Source: Muricea muricata (taxonomy: Eukaryota; Cnidaria; Anthozoa; Malacalcyonacea; Plexauridae). Taken from it: DNA of 64,000 nt. The notes below the pieces were generated by a model that saw only the letters and a list, made by a program, of their open reading frames with translations, was not told where the DNA came from and did no database searches. Position 1 is the first letter of the stretch. Each line of letters starts with the position of its first letter. The stretch lies in contig OY979717.1 in NCBI GenBank assembly GCA_963855995.1, positions 2,477,179-2,541,178 on the forward strand, in the 5' to 3' direction. This document shows, piece by piece, positions 42,401 to 53,731 of this stretch. The position numbers and the translations under genes were made by a program.

Positions 42401-45400
42401 TGTACCGATTTAAGCGATTGGTATTTGGTTTGAGACCATCCCCGGCTATTCTTGGATTCACAATTTCCCATCACCTAGACCAATATTTGCAGTCTGATTC
42501 AAAGCTCGTGTCGCTTTTAAGGGAATCATTCTACGTCGACGATCTCGTGACGGGCGAGGAAAGCGTAGAGCAATCATTCTACATCTACAAAAGATCGAAG
42601 GAAATTATGGAAGACGGGGGGTTTAACCTACGCAAATGGAACACCAATTCACAAGCACTTCGTGACAAAATTGAAGTACATGAACTTTCGCATGAGGCAA
42701 CTACCTACGACAAATCAACTCAAGAACATGTTAGTCATTCAATTGTTCCCGCTCATACTTCCGAAGAAGACGAATCGTACGCGAAATTGACTACTGGTAA
42801 CAATGCGACTGATCCTTCCAACAACAGCGTTGCGGTGCTTGGATCGAACTGGGATACTAAAACTGACGAACTGTTTTTCAATTTCGACAAGTGGAAGAAG
42901 GACGCCTCTGCCGTTCTTGCTACGAATCGATCGTTGCTCAGGCTTACTGCTAAGATATTTGACCCTCACCCCTCACCATTTCCATGAAAGTCGTTTTCCA
43001 AATTTTATGCACGACCAAGGTTGATTGGGACGAAGCCCTCACCGGCGATCTACTATCGAAGTTCCAGAGTATTATACGAGAGATCTCATATCTTCATTCA
43101 GTACGCGTACCAAGATGTTTCTTTGAGCTGAATTCTAAACCCATCGAAACCGAGCTCCGTGGTTTCAGCGCTGCTTCGTCACAGGCGTATGCAGCTGCCG
43201 TCTATATCCGATCGGTTTACGAGAATGGTGGCGTGAGAGTTCAACTGGTGGCCTGTAAGACAAGAGTGGCTCCGTTAAAGAGACAATCTATCCCTCGCCT
43301 GGAACTACTTGGAGCCGTTTTACTTGCAAGACTTTGCGATAAAATCACGAAGAAAGTTAGGGAGCTGGTAACAACGTATTGGGTAGATTCCATGACAACT
43401 CTTTGCTGGATTAGAAACGATAAACATTGGAAACAGTACGTTCAGCACAGAGTAAACGAAGTACGCAAACTGAGGTCCACTTCCGCTTGGCGCTACTGTC
43501 CAGGACCTCAAAATCCGGCAGATTTATTCTCTCGAGGACTAAGCGCGAAAGATCTTGCTGAAAGTGATGTTTGGTGGAACGGTCCCGAATTTTTGCTTAA
43601 ATCGCAAAACGAATGGCCATCGGAAAATCCATCCACCGGAAATGGTCACGATGCTGACGAAGAGGCAATCAAATCCCCGCCTAATGTAACTCACATCATG
43701 GTTAATAAGGAAACGACACGGGTGACGGCGAGAGTGGACGAAATAATACTAGTCGAGCGATACAGTAGTCTGCATAAACTGTTGAGAGTTACAGCGAAGG
43801 TGTTGTGCTTCATCCGGAAGGTAAAGTCGAAGACTTCCGGAACAACGCGAGAGAAAATGGCCAGCAATGATGTCGATGATTTAAAGGCAGCCGAAGTGTT
43901 ATGGATTCAGGCAACCCAAAGAAATAGCTTTCCTGAAGAACTCAAGCTATTGTTCGAATTGGGAACCGACGGCGTGACCAATCCGAAGTCCAAAATCAAG
44001 CAGTTTGGACTATATATTGATGACGAAGGCGTGATGCGATCTCGTGGAAGAATTAATGCGTCCTCACTGCCCCCCAAATAGCAAGAATCCAATTTTCTTG
44101 CCAAGCAAGCATCCGTTTGTGGAACTGTTGATCCTTTATACCCACAACCAAATTAAGCATAGTGGTGTCAGGGACACTTTAACCACGTTGAGAGAGAAAT
44201 TCTGGATTCTACGCGGTCGAGAAGCAATCAAGAAGATCATTCGACACTGCGTTGTCTGCTGTAAATTCGAAGGCGGTCCCTTTCAATCGCAACCAGCCCC
44301 AGACCTACCTGCGATCCGAGTTTCCGACGATCCGCCATTTACTCATACTGGTTTGGACTTCGCTGGGCCGTTGTTTATTAAACCTAAGCCAAATGATAGT
44401 AATTGTCTCAGCACCAAAGTGTACGTGTTGCTTCTGACTTGTGCATCGACGAGAGCTGTTCATCTGGAACTAACTCAGAAAGTTGGCGTCCAAGACTTCT
44501 TGCTTGCGTTCAGAAGGTTCGCTAGTCGTAGAGAGTTGCCAGCTACAATTACATCCGATAACGCGAAGGCCTTTAAGTCATCCAGCAAGGAAATTTGCAA
44601 AATAATCCGATCACAAGAGGTATGGAGGTTCCTGGTGGACCGACGAGTCAAATGGCAGTTTATTGTTGAACGTGCCTCTTGGTGGGGCGACTTCTGGGAG
44701 AGGCTGGCGAAGCGTCAAGAGGCCTTTAAAACGCGTAGTTGCTCGCTCAACTCTATCTGACGATGAACTGAACACCCTACTGATTGAAATCGAAACGGTC
44801 ATTAATGCAAGACCCCTTACATATGTTTATGACGACAAAGAGTCGAATTACGAACCATTGACTCCTTCGCATCTCATTTATGGTCGACGCATCACTGCAA
44901 CCCCAAACAGTTCCCACCACGAAGTTGTAAGCACTAATCGGTCGCTAACACGACGAGCTCGACACCACAAGCTCTTACTGGAGCAATTCATAAAGCGATG
45001 GCGGACAGAGTACCTGACCGGTTTACGTGAGCAAACATCGGCGACGGCCAGCGTTAGAGGCTCGGGTTCCTCCATATCTGAAGGAGACATTGTAATCGTC
45101 AAGGGTGATTCGACCCCAAGAGCGTTTTGGAGACTGGCACGAGTTGAACAATTACTCCCTGGAAAGGACTGCAAGACAAGATCAGCCATTATTAAGTTAG
45201 GAGGCGGCAATTCAGGTTCCACAAGACGACCTATTGAGCTACTAATACCGATCGAAGTAAAGTCAAATTTGTCGGACAATTCGCGAACCAAAAAAGAGTT
45301 AGCTGGTCAGGAGCATGCAACATCGGATAAAGTAACAGAAGGAAGAAGTCGAATAACTGCCGCAGTTGTAGGAGAATTTAAGCGAAGAGACGGAGTATTG

Positions 45401-48243
45401 CAGTAACAGTAATAGTTTTATATTTAGTCATTCTTCTTAGTAGTATGCATTGCGTAAAGTTTATCACTTCATTGATTCAGTGAATAAACATTGGGGAGTG
45501 TCGTAATCGGGATATTTTATATGTTTTGTTGACGTTGGAGATTGAACTCCTTATAATAATTATATTAGTAACTTAGATGACGTAGTCAGTCACATGACCT
45601 TTAGGGCACAAACTTAATATATATATATATAGGTGTTGTAATGTAAAAATTGATTTAGTATTGTCTGTGTGTTTAAATTATATGGTCAAAAGAGCCGAGG
45701 TTAATTGTATGCTTTATAAAACAGCAGATAAGGATAAAATTTGCCAAACAGTTAATACCTTATTTAGCTGTAGGGACATTGCAGGTTTACATCTGCTTGT
45801 CAAAATATCAAGTTTTTTCACCTTTATCTACTATACGTTGTGAAAAGGAGAAATTTCTAGTTCAACTCGAGTAAAAACGACCAACATCAACAAAAGAAAA
45901 ACCACATAATTAATTATAAAACAATTAAGCCATTCAATGAGATATTTACGCTCAAACCGTTGAAAAATGCCGCAAAATACGCCAAAGGGCTGTTTTATAG
46001 CGACTTTAACCTCCTGCACCTCGAAAACAGATTCAAATACCGTAATAAAATTTAGTTTTTCCGGATGTTCTATAGATCATAGTGGTTTTCGCTAATAATC
46101 AACGGAAATTTCGCTTTCTTTAATGGAATAGTAATTGAATATATCATTAGTAATAAAACTCAATTTTCATGCGTCTGTGGCCCTAAAGCAAAAATGCTTT
46201 TCCCAAATACGTTGTAAACATGCCAAGTTGTGTGCTTGTATCACTAAAAGCACAATTGTTTCATGATTTTTACACCAATCGGCTGGACTAAATTAGTAGT
46301 TAAGATTACACAACTTGTATATAATTGCTTTGCCACTGCGAGCAAGGAAAATTGAAATGGGTGTGATAAAGAACATTTTCTCCAAATGTTAAAAAATTGT
46401 GGGTTTAAAAGACTACTTGCACAACTTATATATATACACAAGGAGATCTTTGATTTCTTCTGGTGGTACGTGGGTTATACAAATCGGCTGCATGGGACTT
46501 GCTTCTATCTTAGTTTCCGGAAATCACCTGGGATACATCCGAGTTTCGATTAGGAATGTTCTTAGCGGAAAACTGCGACGACGAGCGTGCAACTAATCCG
46601 ACATCCGAGACAAATGAAGGTTCGTATTATTTTCGACAACGGACTGGCTACGCTGTACATTCAAAATATTTCATATTTGCTCACTCTTCATTTCGCCGTT
46701 ATTATTATTTTTTTAACTCCTTCTTGACGAGCCCTACCAAAGTCCGTCACCGGTGTTAATTAAAGTCTTGTCATTTTTTATTATTATTCTAAAGATAAAA
46801 GACGAAAGTTTTGAACTATAATTTCTTTTTAAGTTAAAAAAACGACGGGACGGTCATGCTGGCACCAAGATAAGAATGTTGTTACATCAGGTTCTACACT
46901 CAACTATAGCTCCAAGAGATTAATAAAAATTTTCTCGTTTCTACAAGGAATTAAGAGGCAATATGTGTGAAGTTGAGCACCAAGCGTTGCCCTATGTAAA
47001 AGCATGGGATGAAACCCACCTATATCTTCTGCATGTATCGCAAACATTCAACCCTATCCTAATCATACTTCCTATAACAGCTCTTATAAAAATTGTAATT
47101 GCAGTACGTGATAATCTGTTCCACTCATTGGAGTCATTATTATATTACTACCCCCAACTCGGATGTATTTCACAACCATGTATGTCAATATAGATTTAAT
47201 GCAGTATATTGTGGACCATATTTTCTTGACAGTTAAAGAAAACACGGAAATACAATGCGGTTGCGACAGACAAAATACTCGACGTGTAATTATTTGATTC
47301 AAACTGATCGCGTGATTACGAACCGCATGGCTTAATTGATATTGGAAGGTAGTTACGTTGCAGGAAACAACCTATACAGAAGCACTCGGGCAATCCAGAT
47401 TTTTTAAACTTCAATATCCTAATTTTTTGTACACGCTTTAACACTTCGATTTAAAAGTTTGGTTTCGGTCGCTCATGTGTCAGGTATTATAGTTAAAGGA
47501 ATGTACATGGGTATGCCAGTTAAGTTTCTCTCTTTGCCAACTGATTGAGTCTTGGCTTTCCTCTGAATACTTCTATATATTTCTCATACATCAATGTCAA
47601 CATGCGCAAGAAAGTTCACGTGCAGAGTAGGCTGGAATTTACATTGTTCTAAAGAACATAATGATCGACATTCTTTTATATAAAGATAGAAATAGTCATG
47701 TAGCTTGGTAGTTAGGTAAACATTATATATACTTGATGTAAAACTTATTTCCTCTGCGATATGTTTATACTATACGCATATAAAAATTAATTTGAACCAG
47801 TACCAGCAATCTCAACGACCACATATTTATACTAAATATAAAGTATTATACTTTATATATAGCATAAGGTATGCCGTTTAAAAGGATGAAATCTTTATCC
47901 AATTAAAAATTTAAAATAACAACATATAAAAATGCATATAAATATAATCATGCTTGTCAAATATATATAATAAAGAAACAATATCTACAAATGTTTTTCA
48001 CGAGTTTAAGAATAGAAAGCATGGTTCAACACTATAAACATTTTCTTCATGTCAAGTTTTATCACCGGGTTTCATTTAGATTTACTTACCAGAACACCGT
48101 CGATAGCTGGTAAAAAGTCTCGAAGGTTTTGTTTGGTCAAAGTCCTTCTGATTAAAGTTGTTGTTTTCAAACATAATTTCTTGTACGCTCCATGTTATCA
48201 AGTTAACTAACGCAAAATACAAAATCCTTCTGAAATTTGACAT
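33427..48243 (-). CDS. Secreted animal haem peroxidase (peroxidasin/peroxinectin-like), about 840 aa
   Basis: Exons on the minus strand: 48243-48090, 36970-36419, 36311-35858, 35259-35039 and 34568-33427. All junctions are GT-AG and in phase, giving 841 codons. Exon 1 encodes a signal peptide (MSNFRRILYFALVNLITWSV). Exon 2 begins like a cadherin repeat (ITYRLLSHHPFVKIDQNDGS). The peroxidase domain follows with CPRRDIDRSFCRRRAKYRSI, distal His in QWGQFLDHDFT, the TAFIDGSQIYGS signature, catalytic Arg and REHNR in IRSSEQMALASLHTLFVREH, proximal His in AAYRFGHSTI, and LNIQRGRDHGLPGYNDFR. It would oxidise halides or tyrosines outside the cell. The last coding exon ends DLEQWRGEIRK. Joining exon 1 across 11 kb is inferred from phase and the signal peptide. 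Middle exons are certain. Confidence 0.85.
37023..40312. other. Peroxidase intron 1, left part: repeats and small ORF
   Basis: The only structured items are a hairpin element at 37419-37567 (AGAATTATTGAATTCGGCT with its inverted copy) and a 46-codon acidic, serine-rich + strand frame at 39121-39261 (MSSLKLYSDETFSSAESESD). The latter resembles the start of some transposon proteins but is followed only by broken frames. No exon of the peroxidase is evident here. Confidence 0.45.
37419..37567. repeat. Foldback element (about 150 bp)
   Basis: The two arms match in reverse (TATTGAATTCGGCT against the right end; TTCAGACCTCGGTCAGC against GCTGACCTCGGTCTGAA). The stem is long and the loop short. It is non-coding. 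Confidence 0.65.
40318..40536 (+). repeat. 5' LTR of BEL/Pao element
   Basis: It starts TGTCGTAATCGGG and ends CTTTATAAAA, directly followed by the primer-binding site. It is 219 bp long. Confidence 0.9.
40659..41225 (+). pseudogene. gag remnant of BEL/Pao element (DUF1759-like)
   Basis: The frame holds the capsid-type segment typical of BEL gag proteins (KYNYLNSLLEGPAARAIQGL, then AIELLQARFGKPQQVI). The usual zinc knuckles that should follow are missing, because the frame runs within a few codons into the protease region in another frame. Gag would package the element RNA. It is truncated and not usable as it stands. Confidence 0.75.
41175..45406 (+). pseudogene. pol remnant of BEL/Pao element
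   Basis: Domains in order: retropepsin-like protease with FDSGSQRSYI near 41222-41251; reverse transcriptase about 41840-42620 with catalytic YVDD near 42533; RNase H about 43140-43570; integrase zinc-binding region about 44090-44290; integrase core about 44330-44700 with acidic motifs GLDFAGP and TSDNAKAF; and a C-terminal DUF5641-like region near 45080-45250 (FWRLARVEQLLPG). The reading frame shifts near 41400, 42000, 42980, 44080 and 44700. The frames between breaks are long and clean, so decay is recent or some breaks are sequencing errors. Confidence 0.85.
45499..45721 (+). repeat. 3' LTR of BEL/Pao element
   Basis: It is 223 bp and nearly identical to the 5' LTR. Differences include one G/A, a longer TA run and a few changes near the end. 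Confidence 0.9.
45727..48089. other. Peroxidase intron 1, right part, nothing convincing
   Basis: AT-rich sequence without recognisable genes or paired repeats. A possible minus-strand exon at 46528-46592 (open, CAG/GTGATT donor) was considered and not adopted. Its inclusion would spoil the phase match between exon 1 and the exon at 36970. Confidence 0.4.
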
Positions 48244-48774
48244 TTTAACGGAACATATAAACTTTCCTGAGTCTGATACTCGGACGAAAAAGTAGATTAC
48301 TAAATAATGATTATTTTAGTTGACTTCATGAAGATTATATAAGCATTTAAACAAAGAGTTAAGTGGTATATTCGACGATAAAAGAGTTATTTTTAAAAGA
48401 AGTGCATTAATATTGTTTCATGAAGCCGGTAATCAGGTTTTTAAACACAATAAACTAGGACGGAATTCAACAATATCTCCCCAGGAAGAAATCCGGATGT
48501 AAAGAAGATAAGGACTAGGGAAATAACATTTCTCAATTAGTTTCTCGAACGGCCAAAGTTGCTTAAAGTATATGTAATTTAGTTACATTGCGACCTTGTT
48601 GATGTGATAATGTAGAGAGAGACATTTGCAAAAGAACACTAATCTCACAATATCAAACTAGTTATCTTATATACATGCATGTACAATATTGATGGCTGTG
48701 AAACAGTGGCTCTGAAAATTACGCTGTAGTAGCTCATAATTGCATGCTTGGGAATGAAGAACAGTCATAATTAA

Positions 48775-49030
48775 CAATTAGATTACGAGCTCGAGGTTTC
48801 GATCAATGCATAAAAATTGAGAGTGAGTAATCTAATTGTTTTAGTAGAAACTGAGATAAATAATTGATTTTTAAGTCATTTTGCTAAAAAATGTTACAAA
48901 TATTCTTTAAATTGAAAAGTACACAAGAAAAATTGTGGTTATGATACTCACTCTCTATCGAGCAATAGATAGCGCGTAGAGTAGCCAATCAAATTACAGC
49001 GTTTGTACTAGTATGCTAGATTTTACTAAC
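48775..49030 (+). repeat. MITE family with AACAATTAGATTAC end, copy 3
   Basis: It starts with a 70-bp palindrome (AACAATTAGATTACGAG to GAGTAATCTAATTGTT), followed by AATAATTGATTTTTAAG and a CTATCGAGCAATAGATAGCG segment shared with the copies at 18655 and 24120. It lies about 500 bp upstream of the peroxidase start codon. Confidence 0.6.
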
Positions 49031-51159
49031 CATAATTTTTACCTTAAATTAACTAATAGAAAATTTATTTATTAACACCACACTTTCGTTGTTAACTCTA
49101 ACCAATGCTTCAAGTCGAAAAATATTTTTGTTGCCTTCGACCACATGAAGTATAATGGCGAAAATATAAAATATATCGCATGGTTAATCCTCAAATCGGT
49201 CAGACTGAAAATTATTGCAATTTGATATTTCAACATCAAAATAGCCAATAAGTACAATAAGTACTAAAAGTTATTATCATGTGCATTTTAATATTTAAAT
49301 AGTTGATCGATCGATTATATTAGCTGTGTGAGTTTTTGCCCACTTGCACAAGTGATTCTTCTTAAGCAGACGGACCTAGTGTTGGACCTGACGAAAATAA
49401 AGCTGTAAAAATGGACATTTGGATAGCCATTTACATTCACTCGCGTACGCTGCTCCCTTCGTTATTTTATCACGTGACAAAACACACCCTTTCTATGTCC
49501 TACCTATATTAGAGTGCTGTACAATTACAATAATTTTAACCAATTCTTATCAAATAACGTTTTGTAACGATGTGGTGCCATCACACGGCAGGGAGACATT
49601 CGATACAAATAACGTAAACTCAAATAAATGCTACGTTGTCGTTAAAATGAACTAAAACATGTAGTGGTGGCGGCCAGTTTGTATATGATAATTAATTTGG
49701 TGGCGTATGCACACTCCATGATTGTCATGTGTCGAACCCAGTCTAATTAGACTAAGTATTTAAGTTTGCCTGCCTCTTATATTCCGCTCTTCCATCCCCA
49801 ATTTCTATAATCAATTTCCTTTTTGATACATTTTTCCTAAAAGAAACAAGAAACGAGCATTGTTTGCATGCTTTGTGAAACATTCACGCTACCAAGGGCA
49901 ATGGTTGCCACGGAATCTTATGGCAATTTCTTAAAAAGAAGATTTCTTTATAAATTGTTATTTCTGTATACTTAAAATTTCACTTAATATAGAATTTTTT
50001 TCTTTATTATGCAAGCTCTTTAATTTTTTTGTAGAACCTTCGTGCAGTTTCTCCTTCTTTGTATACCCGCATATACCTACATGTCAGTGTTTAGAATCAT
50101 TCTCAAGTCATTTTATTATATGTTTAATTTATTTTACACTTTTACCTTAAATTATCGATTGGAAACCACAACATCCCAAGCCAATTACTGCGATACCATT
50201 ACAATAATCCACCCGTACAACAAACAATTGAGATAGACATACATGTAACGAACAATAGACATAGACATTCTGCCCACATTTAGGACAAACATTTAGCAAA
50301 CACATCGAAGGCAACAGGAAGAAACGGTCAAAAGGATAATAAATTTTGCAATACTGACCAAACAGTCTGTCAGTCACTGTAGCTATTAAACGAATATACG
50401 GCAATAACGTCGTATACTATCGATAAATATTTGACCCGAAAGTTCTTTTGGCTGTTGAAGGGAGGGGCGTCACTTAAGTTTTGCTAAACATTAATGGGAT
50501 GTGGATGGATATGTTTTGCTTCAAAATTATGAGAGGACCGTGCATGGTTCCGCATATTCACCCCACCCTTCTTAAAATCCTCAAAAAATTGGTAAAAAAC
50601 CATCAAATTTGTTTTGCCATATATGAACTTATCTTTTTTTAGAATTCCCAGAGATTCGCCGATGAAGCTGTGTCGAGATTTTTTGTCGAGACACTTCAAC
50701 TACACACCCAAATTTTGAGGACATTCCCTTGCATCATGATGAAATGAGCTATATATTCGTGTCATTGTTTCTATGGTTGGTATAAATAAATGTTTATACC
50801 TGGTCTAGAAATCATTTCCGGGCAACTTTTTGTTGGCTATTGTTGGGTCAAGGGTCAGAGTTAAACTCAATTTGTATGTAGTGAAAATTGAATCCCACTA
50901 AATTACTGGAATTGTCAAAGGTTTTCACCAATAATCTTACTGAGTTACAGGATCGGCTCAGCTATAGTTGCTATTTGCGGTGAGTGGGAAGCCTAAGGGA
51001 TGCTACATGACAAGATGTTCACTTAGACAAACCAAATATCAATTTAATGAAAAAGAGCTTTTCATATCATAGAGCAACCAAATGGAACAACTTCTCGACT
51101 GTTATTACCGGCAGGTATGCGCAACTTTTCAGAAACAGCTTTAAATTTCAAAACCGTAC
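49031..51159. other. Gene-poor region, nothing recognised
   Basis: Only short frames without domain signatures. The 71-codon minus-strand frame at 50484-50699 and the 85-codon one at 50147-50404 carry no recognisable motif. Confidence 0.4.
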
Positions 51160-51160
51160 T

Positions 51161-51676
51161 TTAAAGGAAATGGCAACAAGAAATTTTATTGTCTCATTTG
51201 AAAGAGACTCTAAAACAATATGTAGAAGTCTATTGCAAAATTTTTATATCTGTTTTACTTCAGGAGATATTCTCACCTAAATCAACGAATTGTCCGCCAT
51301 CTTGGATTAATTTTTTACCTCATTAACAATGTTTTGGTGACGTCACAACAGGGATGAGCCTGTCGAAAATCCTCCTAAATACCCACCAACAATCAAATAT
51401 TGTTTGAAATCCTCTCAGTCCGTGCTGAAATCCGAAACACTTGCCGTACATGCGGTATATTAACCATTGTGTCGTAAGAAAAAATAATTGCGTGATCCTA
51501 GTGGTGACGTATCGTGCATATCTACAAATGTCCAAGATGGCGCACAACTAAAGATTTCAAGTCAAAATATCTCACCAAACAAGGCAGATATAAAAATTCT
51601 GTAATAGACTTCAATATGTTGTTTTGGAGTCTCTTTCAAATAAGACTATAAAAAATTTTGTTGCCATTTCCCTTTA
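51161..51676. repeat. MITE with about 120-bp inverted arms
   Basis: The left arm TTAAAGGAAATGGCAACAAG, then TTTGAAAGAGACTC, then AGTCTATTGCAAAATTTTTA, is repeated in reverse at the right end (ATTTGAAAGAGACTCCAAAA on the minus strand). The interior has GGTGACGTCAC and CATCTTGGA. It is non-coding. Confidence 0.75.
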
Positions 51677-52167
51677 ACAATTAACTTCTTTATACATGGA
51701 AACTTGTAAAATACTAATTCCGTTGTTTTGTGATTCCGTGGAATGGTCTATAGTTCCGGTCATTAGTATGATTTTTTGAAATAAATTTTGCATGTGGTTT
51801 TTGACCAATCAGCATATTTACATAGATTTTTGTTCTGAGCCAATAGAATGTATTTTATGCCATTTTCGGTGTAAACATGCATAAATTTTGATCGAGAAGA
51901 ATTACAGTGTGTCCCATAAAAAACGGAAGCTATTTAACCTATTCTAAGAATTTGAATGCGCTGGCACTAGCTAATAAAATTGGAATACTTCGTTACTTGT
52001 AAAGTGCACGATTTGGTGCCCTTGGGAATTTAAAATTAACTAGTTAGTGCTAGGCCATTCAAATTCTAACTAAACGTGATTTCAATAGCGTTCTCGTTTT
52101 TTGGAACACTCTGTATAAAGTATTAAAAGATTGGTGTGTTTATAACAATTGACGAACAGCGTAGCTA

Positions 52168-52482
52168 TACAGGGTGAGTCAGAAAAAACTGATGCCCTTT
52201 CAAATTCAAATTGAGCCGCGAATTACGGTTCATTGAATTCCCATGGGTCTGTAGTGTTGTCTTGTTTCTGATTTTGTCTTGTTTCTGACAAATCTTGTAC
52301 GGCTAGAGCTATGCACTTTAACTTCCACAGGGAATGATGCTAGTTTGAATTTCAATAGCACCAGTTTTTTACTCATCCTGTGTTGTTTACTAAGTCACAT
52401 CTGTTCTCTGGGAATAAACCGTAATGAATTCGTGGCTAATTTGAATTTGAAAGGGCATCAGTTTTTTCTGATTCACCCTGTA
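52168..52482. repeat. TA-flanked foldback MITE, copy 2
   Basis: It starts TACAGGGTGAGTCAGAAAAA and ends with the inverted TTTTTTCTGATTCACCCTGTA. It shares CTGATGCCCTTTCAAATTC with the copy at 635-1024. It is shorter and more degraded inside. Confidence 0.8.
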
Positions 52483-53252
52483 AAGCCCGACAATTTAGTC
52501 CCACTATTCATTATAATTATTCATTATTTAGAAATTGATTGTTTTCACAGCCAATAAACACGAAAATATTTGCATAGCAGGATTTTGAAATCGTCGGCCG
52601 GGCTGCATGGCTGCGAAAAAAATGTATTAATTTGAGTTGTATCATAAAATACCCAAATCTCAGCGAGAATTTTAATAAAATTATAATAATTTTACAATTT
52701 CCTACACAAGGAGTTACTGTCAGTGGATTATGTATATTTTATTCATTTACAAATTCAAATTAGTATTCGTTATACTAAGAGGAACAAACATACCGGAAAA
52801 GTTGTTCTTAAAGCTTCGAAAAGGTTTAAATCCTTAACCGTTTTTTGTAACTTTAGAAAATTTCGCTTTGTATAAAGCTTTTGTACATATTCTAATACCT
52901 TTATTGCTCTGAAGATGTTGCAAGTATAGCAACAAAACGTTAGCTCGATTAGATATTTTTTAAAATTTGTTCTGTTTAGTATGTTATGGCTCTATCTAAA
53001 GCCCGCCGCACACGAGTGCACTTGTCGCACGTACTTGTTATTCGTGACCAGTTGGATCGACAAAGTTTCCTCGTGTGCGGGCAACATTTACGGCATTTTC
53101 GTCATTCGTGACATGTAAACCAAATATCAAACATGTTTGATATTTTTCGTCATTCGTGACAAAAAAATCCTTGTGTGCGGCGACCAAACGACAAGTGTGC
53201 TTGAACAGGACAATGTGGGCATGCGTGCAACTAGCAGAACAATTAAAACAAC

Positions 53253-53426
53253 ATGGCGGATCAAAACCAAACTCACGAGCTCGTTTCTGATGTGTTATTT
53301 AAAGATCAACTTGTCGATATGTGGCCTCAGCGTCCATGCTTGTATGACGTACGCTCGAGTGATTTTAAAAATAGAGATTCTAGAGAAAAGGCTTTGGAAG
53401 AAATAGCAGAAAAGTTGGAGCCCTAG
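53253..53426 (+). pseudogene. MADF-domain protein start (Harbinger accessory protein), 57 aa
   Basis: After MADQNQTHELV the frame reads DMWPQRPCLYDVRSSDFKNR then REKALEEIAEKL. This fits the MADF pattern (W...P.LYD....Y.NR..R..A...IA..L), a DNA-binding fold found in the accessory protein of PIF/Harbinger transposons. The TAG comes where the internal deletion joins it to antisense transposase sequence, so only about half of the domain remains. Confidence 0.7.
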
Positions 53427-53529
53427 CTGCCCTTAAACGCCTCCGACGTCTTCGCAAAAGAAGGACTAAAAGCAATATTTTTTCGTCTTCAGAATCGTCT
53501 TCGTGATTTTGATCAGTGTTTTGATCCGC
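53400..53529 (-). pseudogene. Harbinger transposase N-terminal fragment
   Basis: From the ATG at 53529 the minus strand reads MADQNTDQNHEDDSEDEKI followed by LLLVLLLRRRRRRLRA. An acidic run and then a Leu/Arg-rich helix is the usual start of animal Harbinger transposases, before the RxFWVRPxF motif, which is lost here. It overlaps tail to tail with the MADF fragment. Confidence 0.6.
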
Positions 53530-53731
53530 CATGTTGTTTTTAATTATTTTGCTAGCTGCACGCATGCGCACATTGTCCTGTTCAAGCGCACTTGTCGTTT
53601 GGTCGCCGCGCACGAGGATTTTTTTGTCACGAATGACAAAAAATATCAAACATGTTTGATATTTGGTTTACATGTCACGAATGACGAAAATGCCGTAAAT
53701 GTTGCCCGCACACGAGGAAACTTTGTTGGAA

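Larger units (their letters stand above)
40318..45721 (+). mobile_element. BEL/Pao LTR retrotransposon, full length but frameshifted
   Basis: Two LTRs (40318-40536 and 45499-45721) differ at only a few positions. A 5-bp target duplication CAGCA flanks the element (40313-40317 and 45722-45726). The primer-binding site TGGCGCCCAACGTGGGG starts right after the 5' LTR and a purine run TTGGGGAG precedes the 3' LTR. Coding order is gag, aspartic protease, reverse transcriptase, RNase H, integrase, the order of BEL/Pao. The coding region changes frame several times, so this copy is probably not autonomous. It lies in the large first intron of the peroxidase gene, in the opposite direction. Confidence 0.9.
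53004..53731. mobile_element. Internally deleted Harbinger-type element with both gene starts
   Basis: Inverted arms of about 200 bp (left about 53060-53270, right about 53505-53731) share CGTGTGCGGGCAACATTTAC, CAAATATCAAACATGTTTGA and AACATGGCGGATCAAAAC. Each arm ends inwards at an ATG. The + strand ATG opens a MADF-domain start and the minus-strand ATG opens an N-terminus like that of Harbinger transposases (see next entries). A PIF/Harbinger element normally carries exactly these two genes. The left end extends about 60 bp further than the right, so the right terminus is damaged. Confidence 0.7.

Noticed and set aside
46528-46592. Possible minus-strand peroxidase exon
   Set aside because: It is open, but including it breaks the exact phase join between 48090 and 36970.
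52905-52950. Hammerhead-like phrase (CTGAAGATG, short stem, AACAAAACG)
   Set aside because: The core is not CUGAUGA...GAAA and no closing stem or cleavage triplet could be built.
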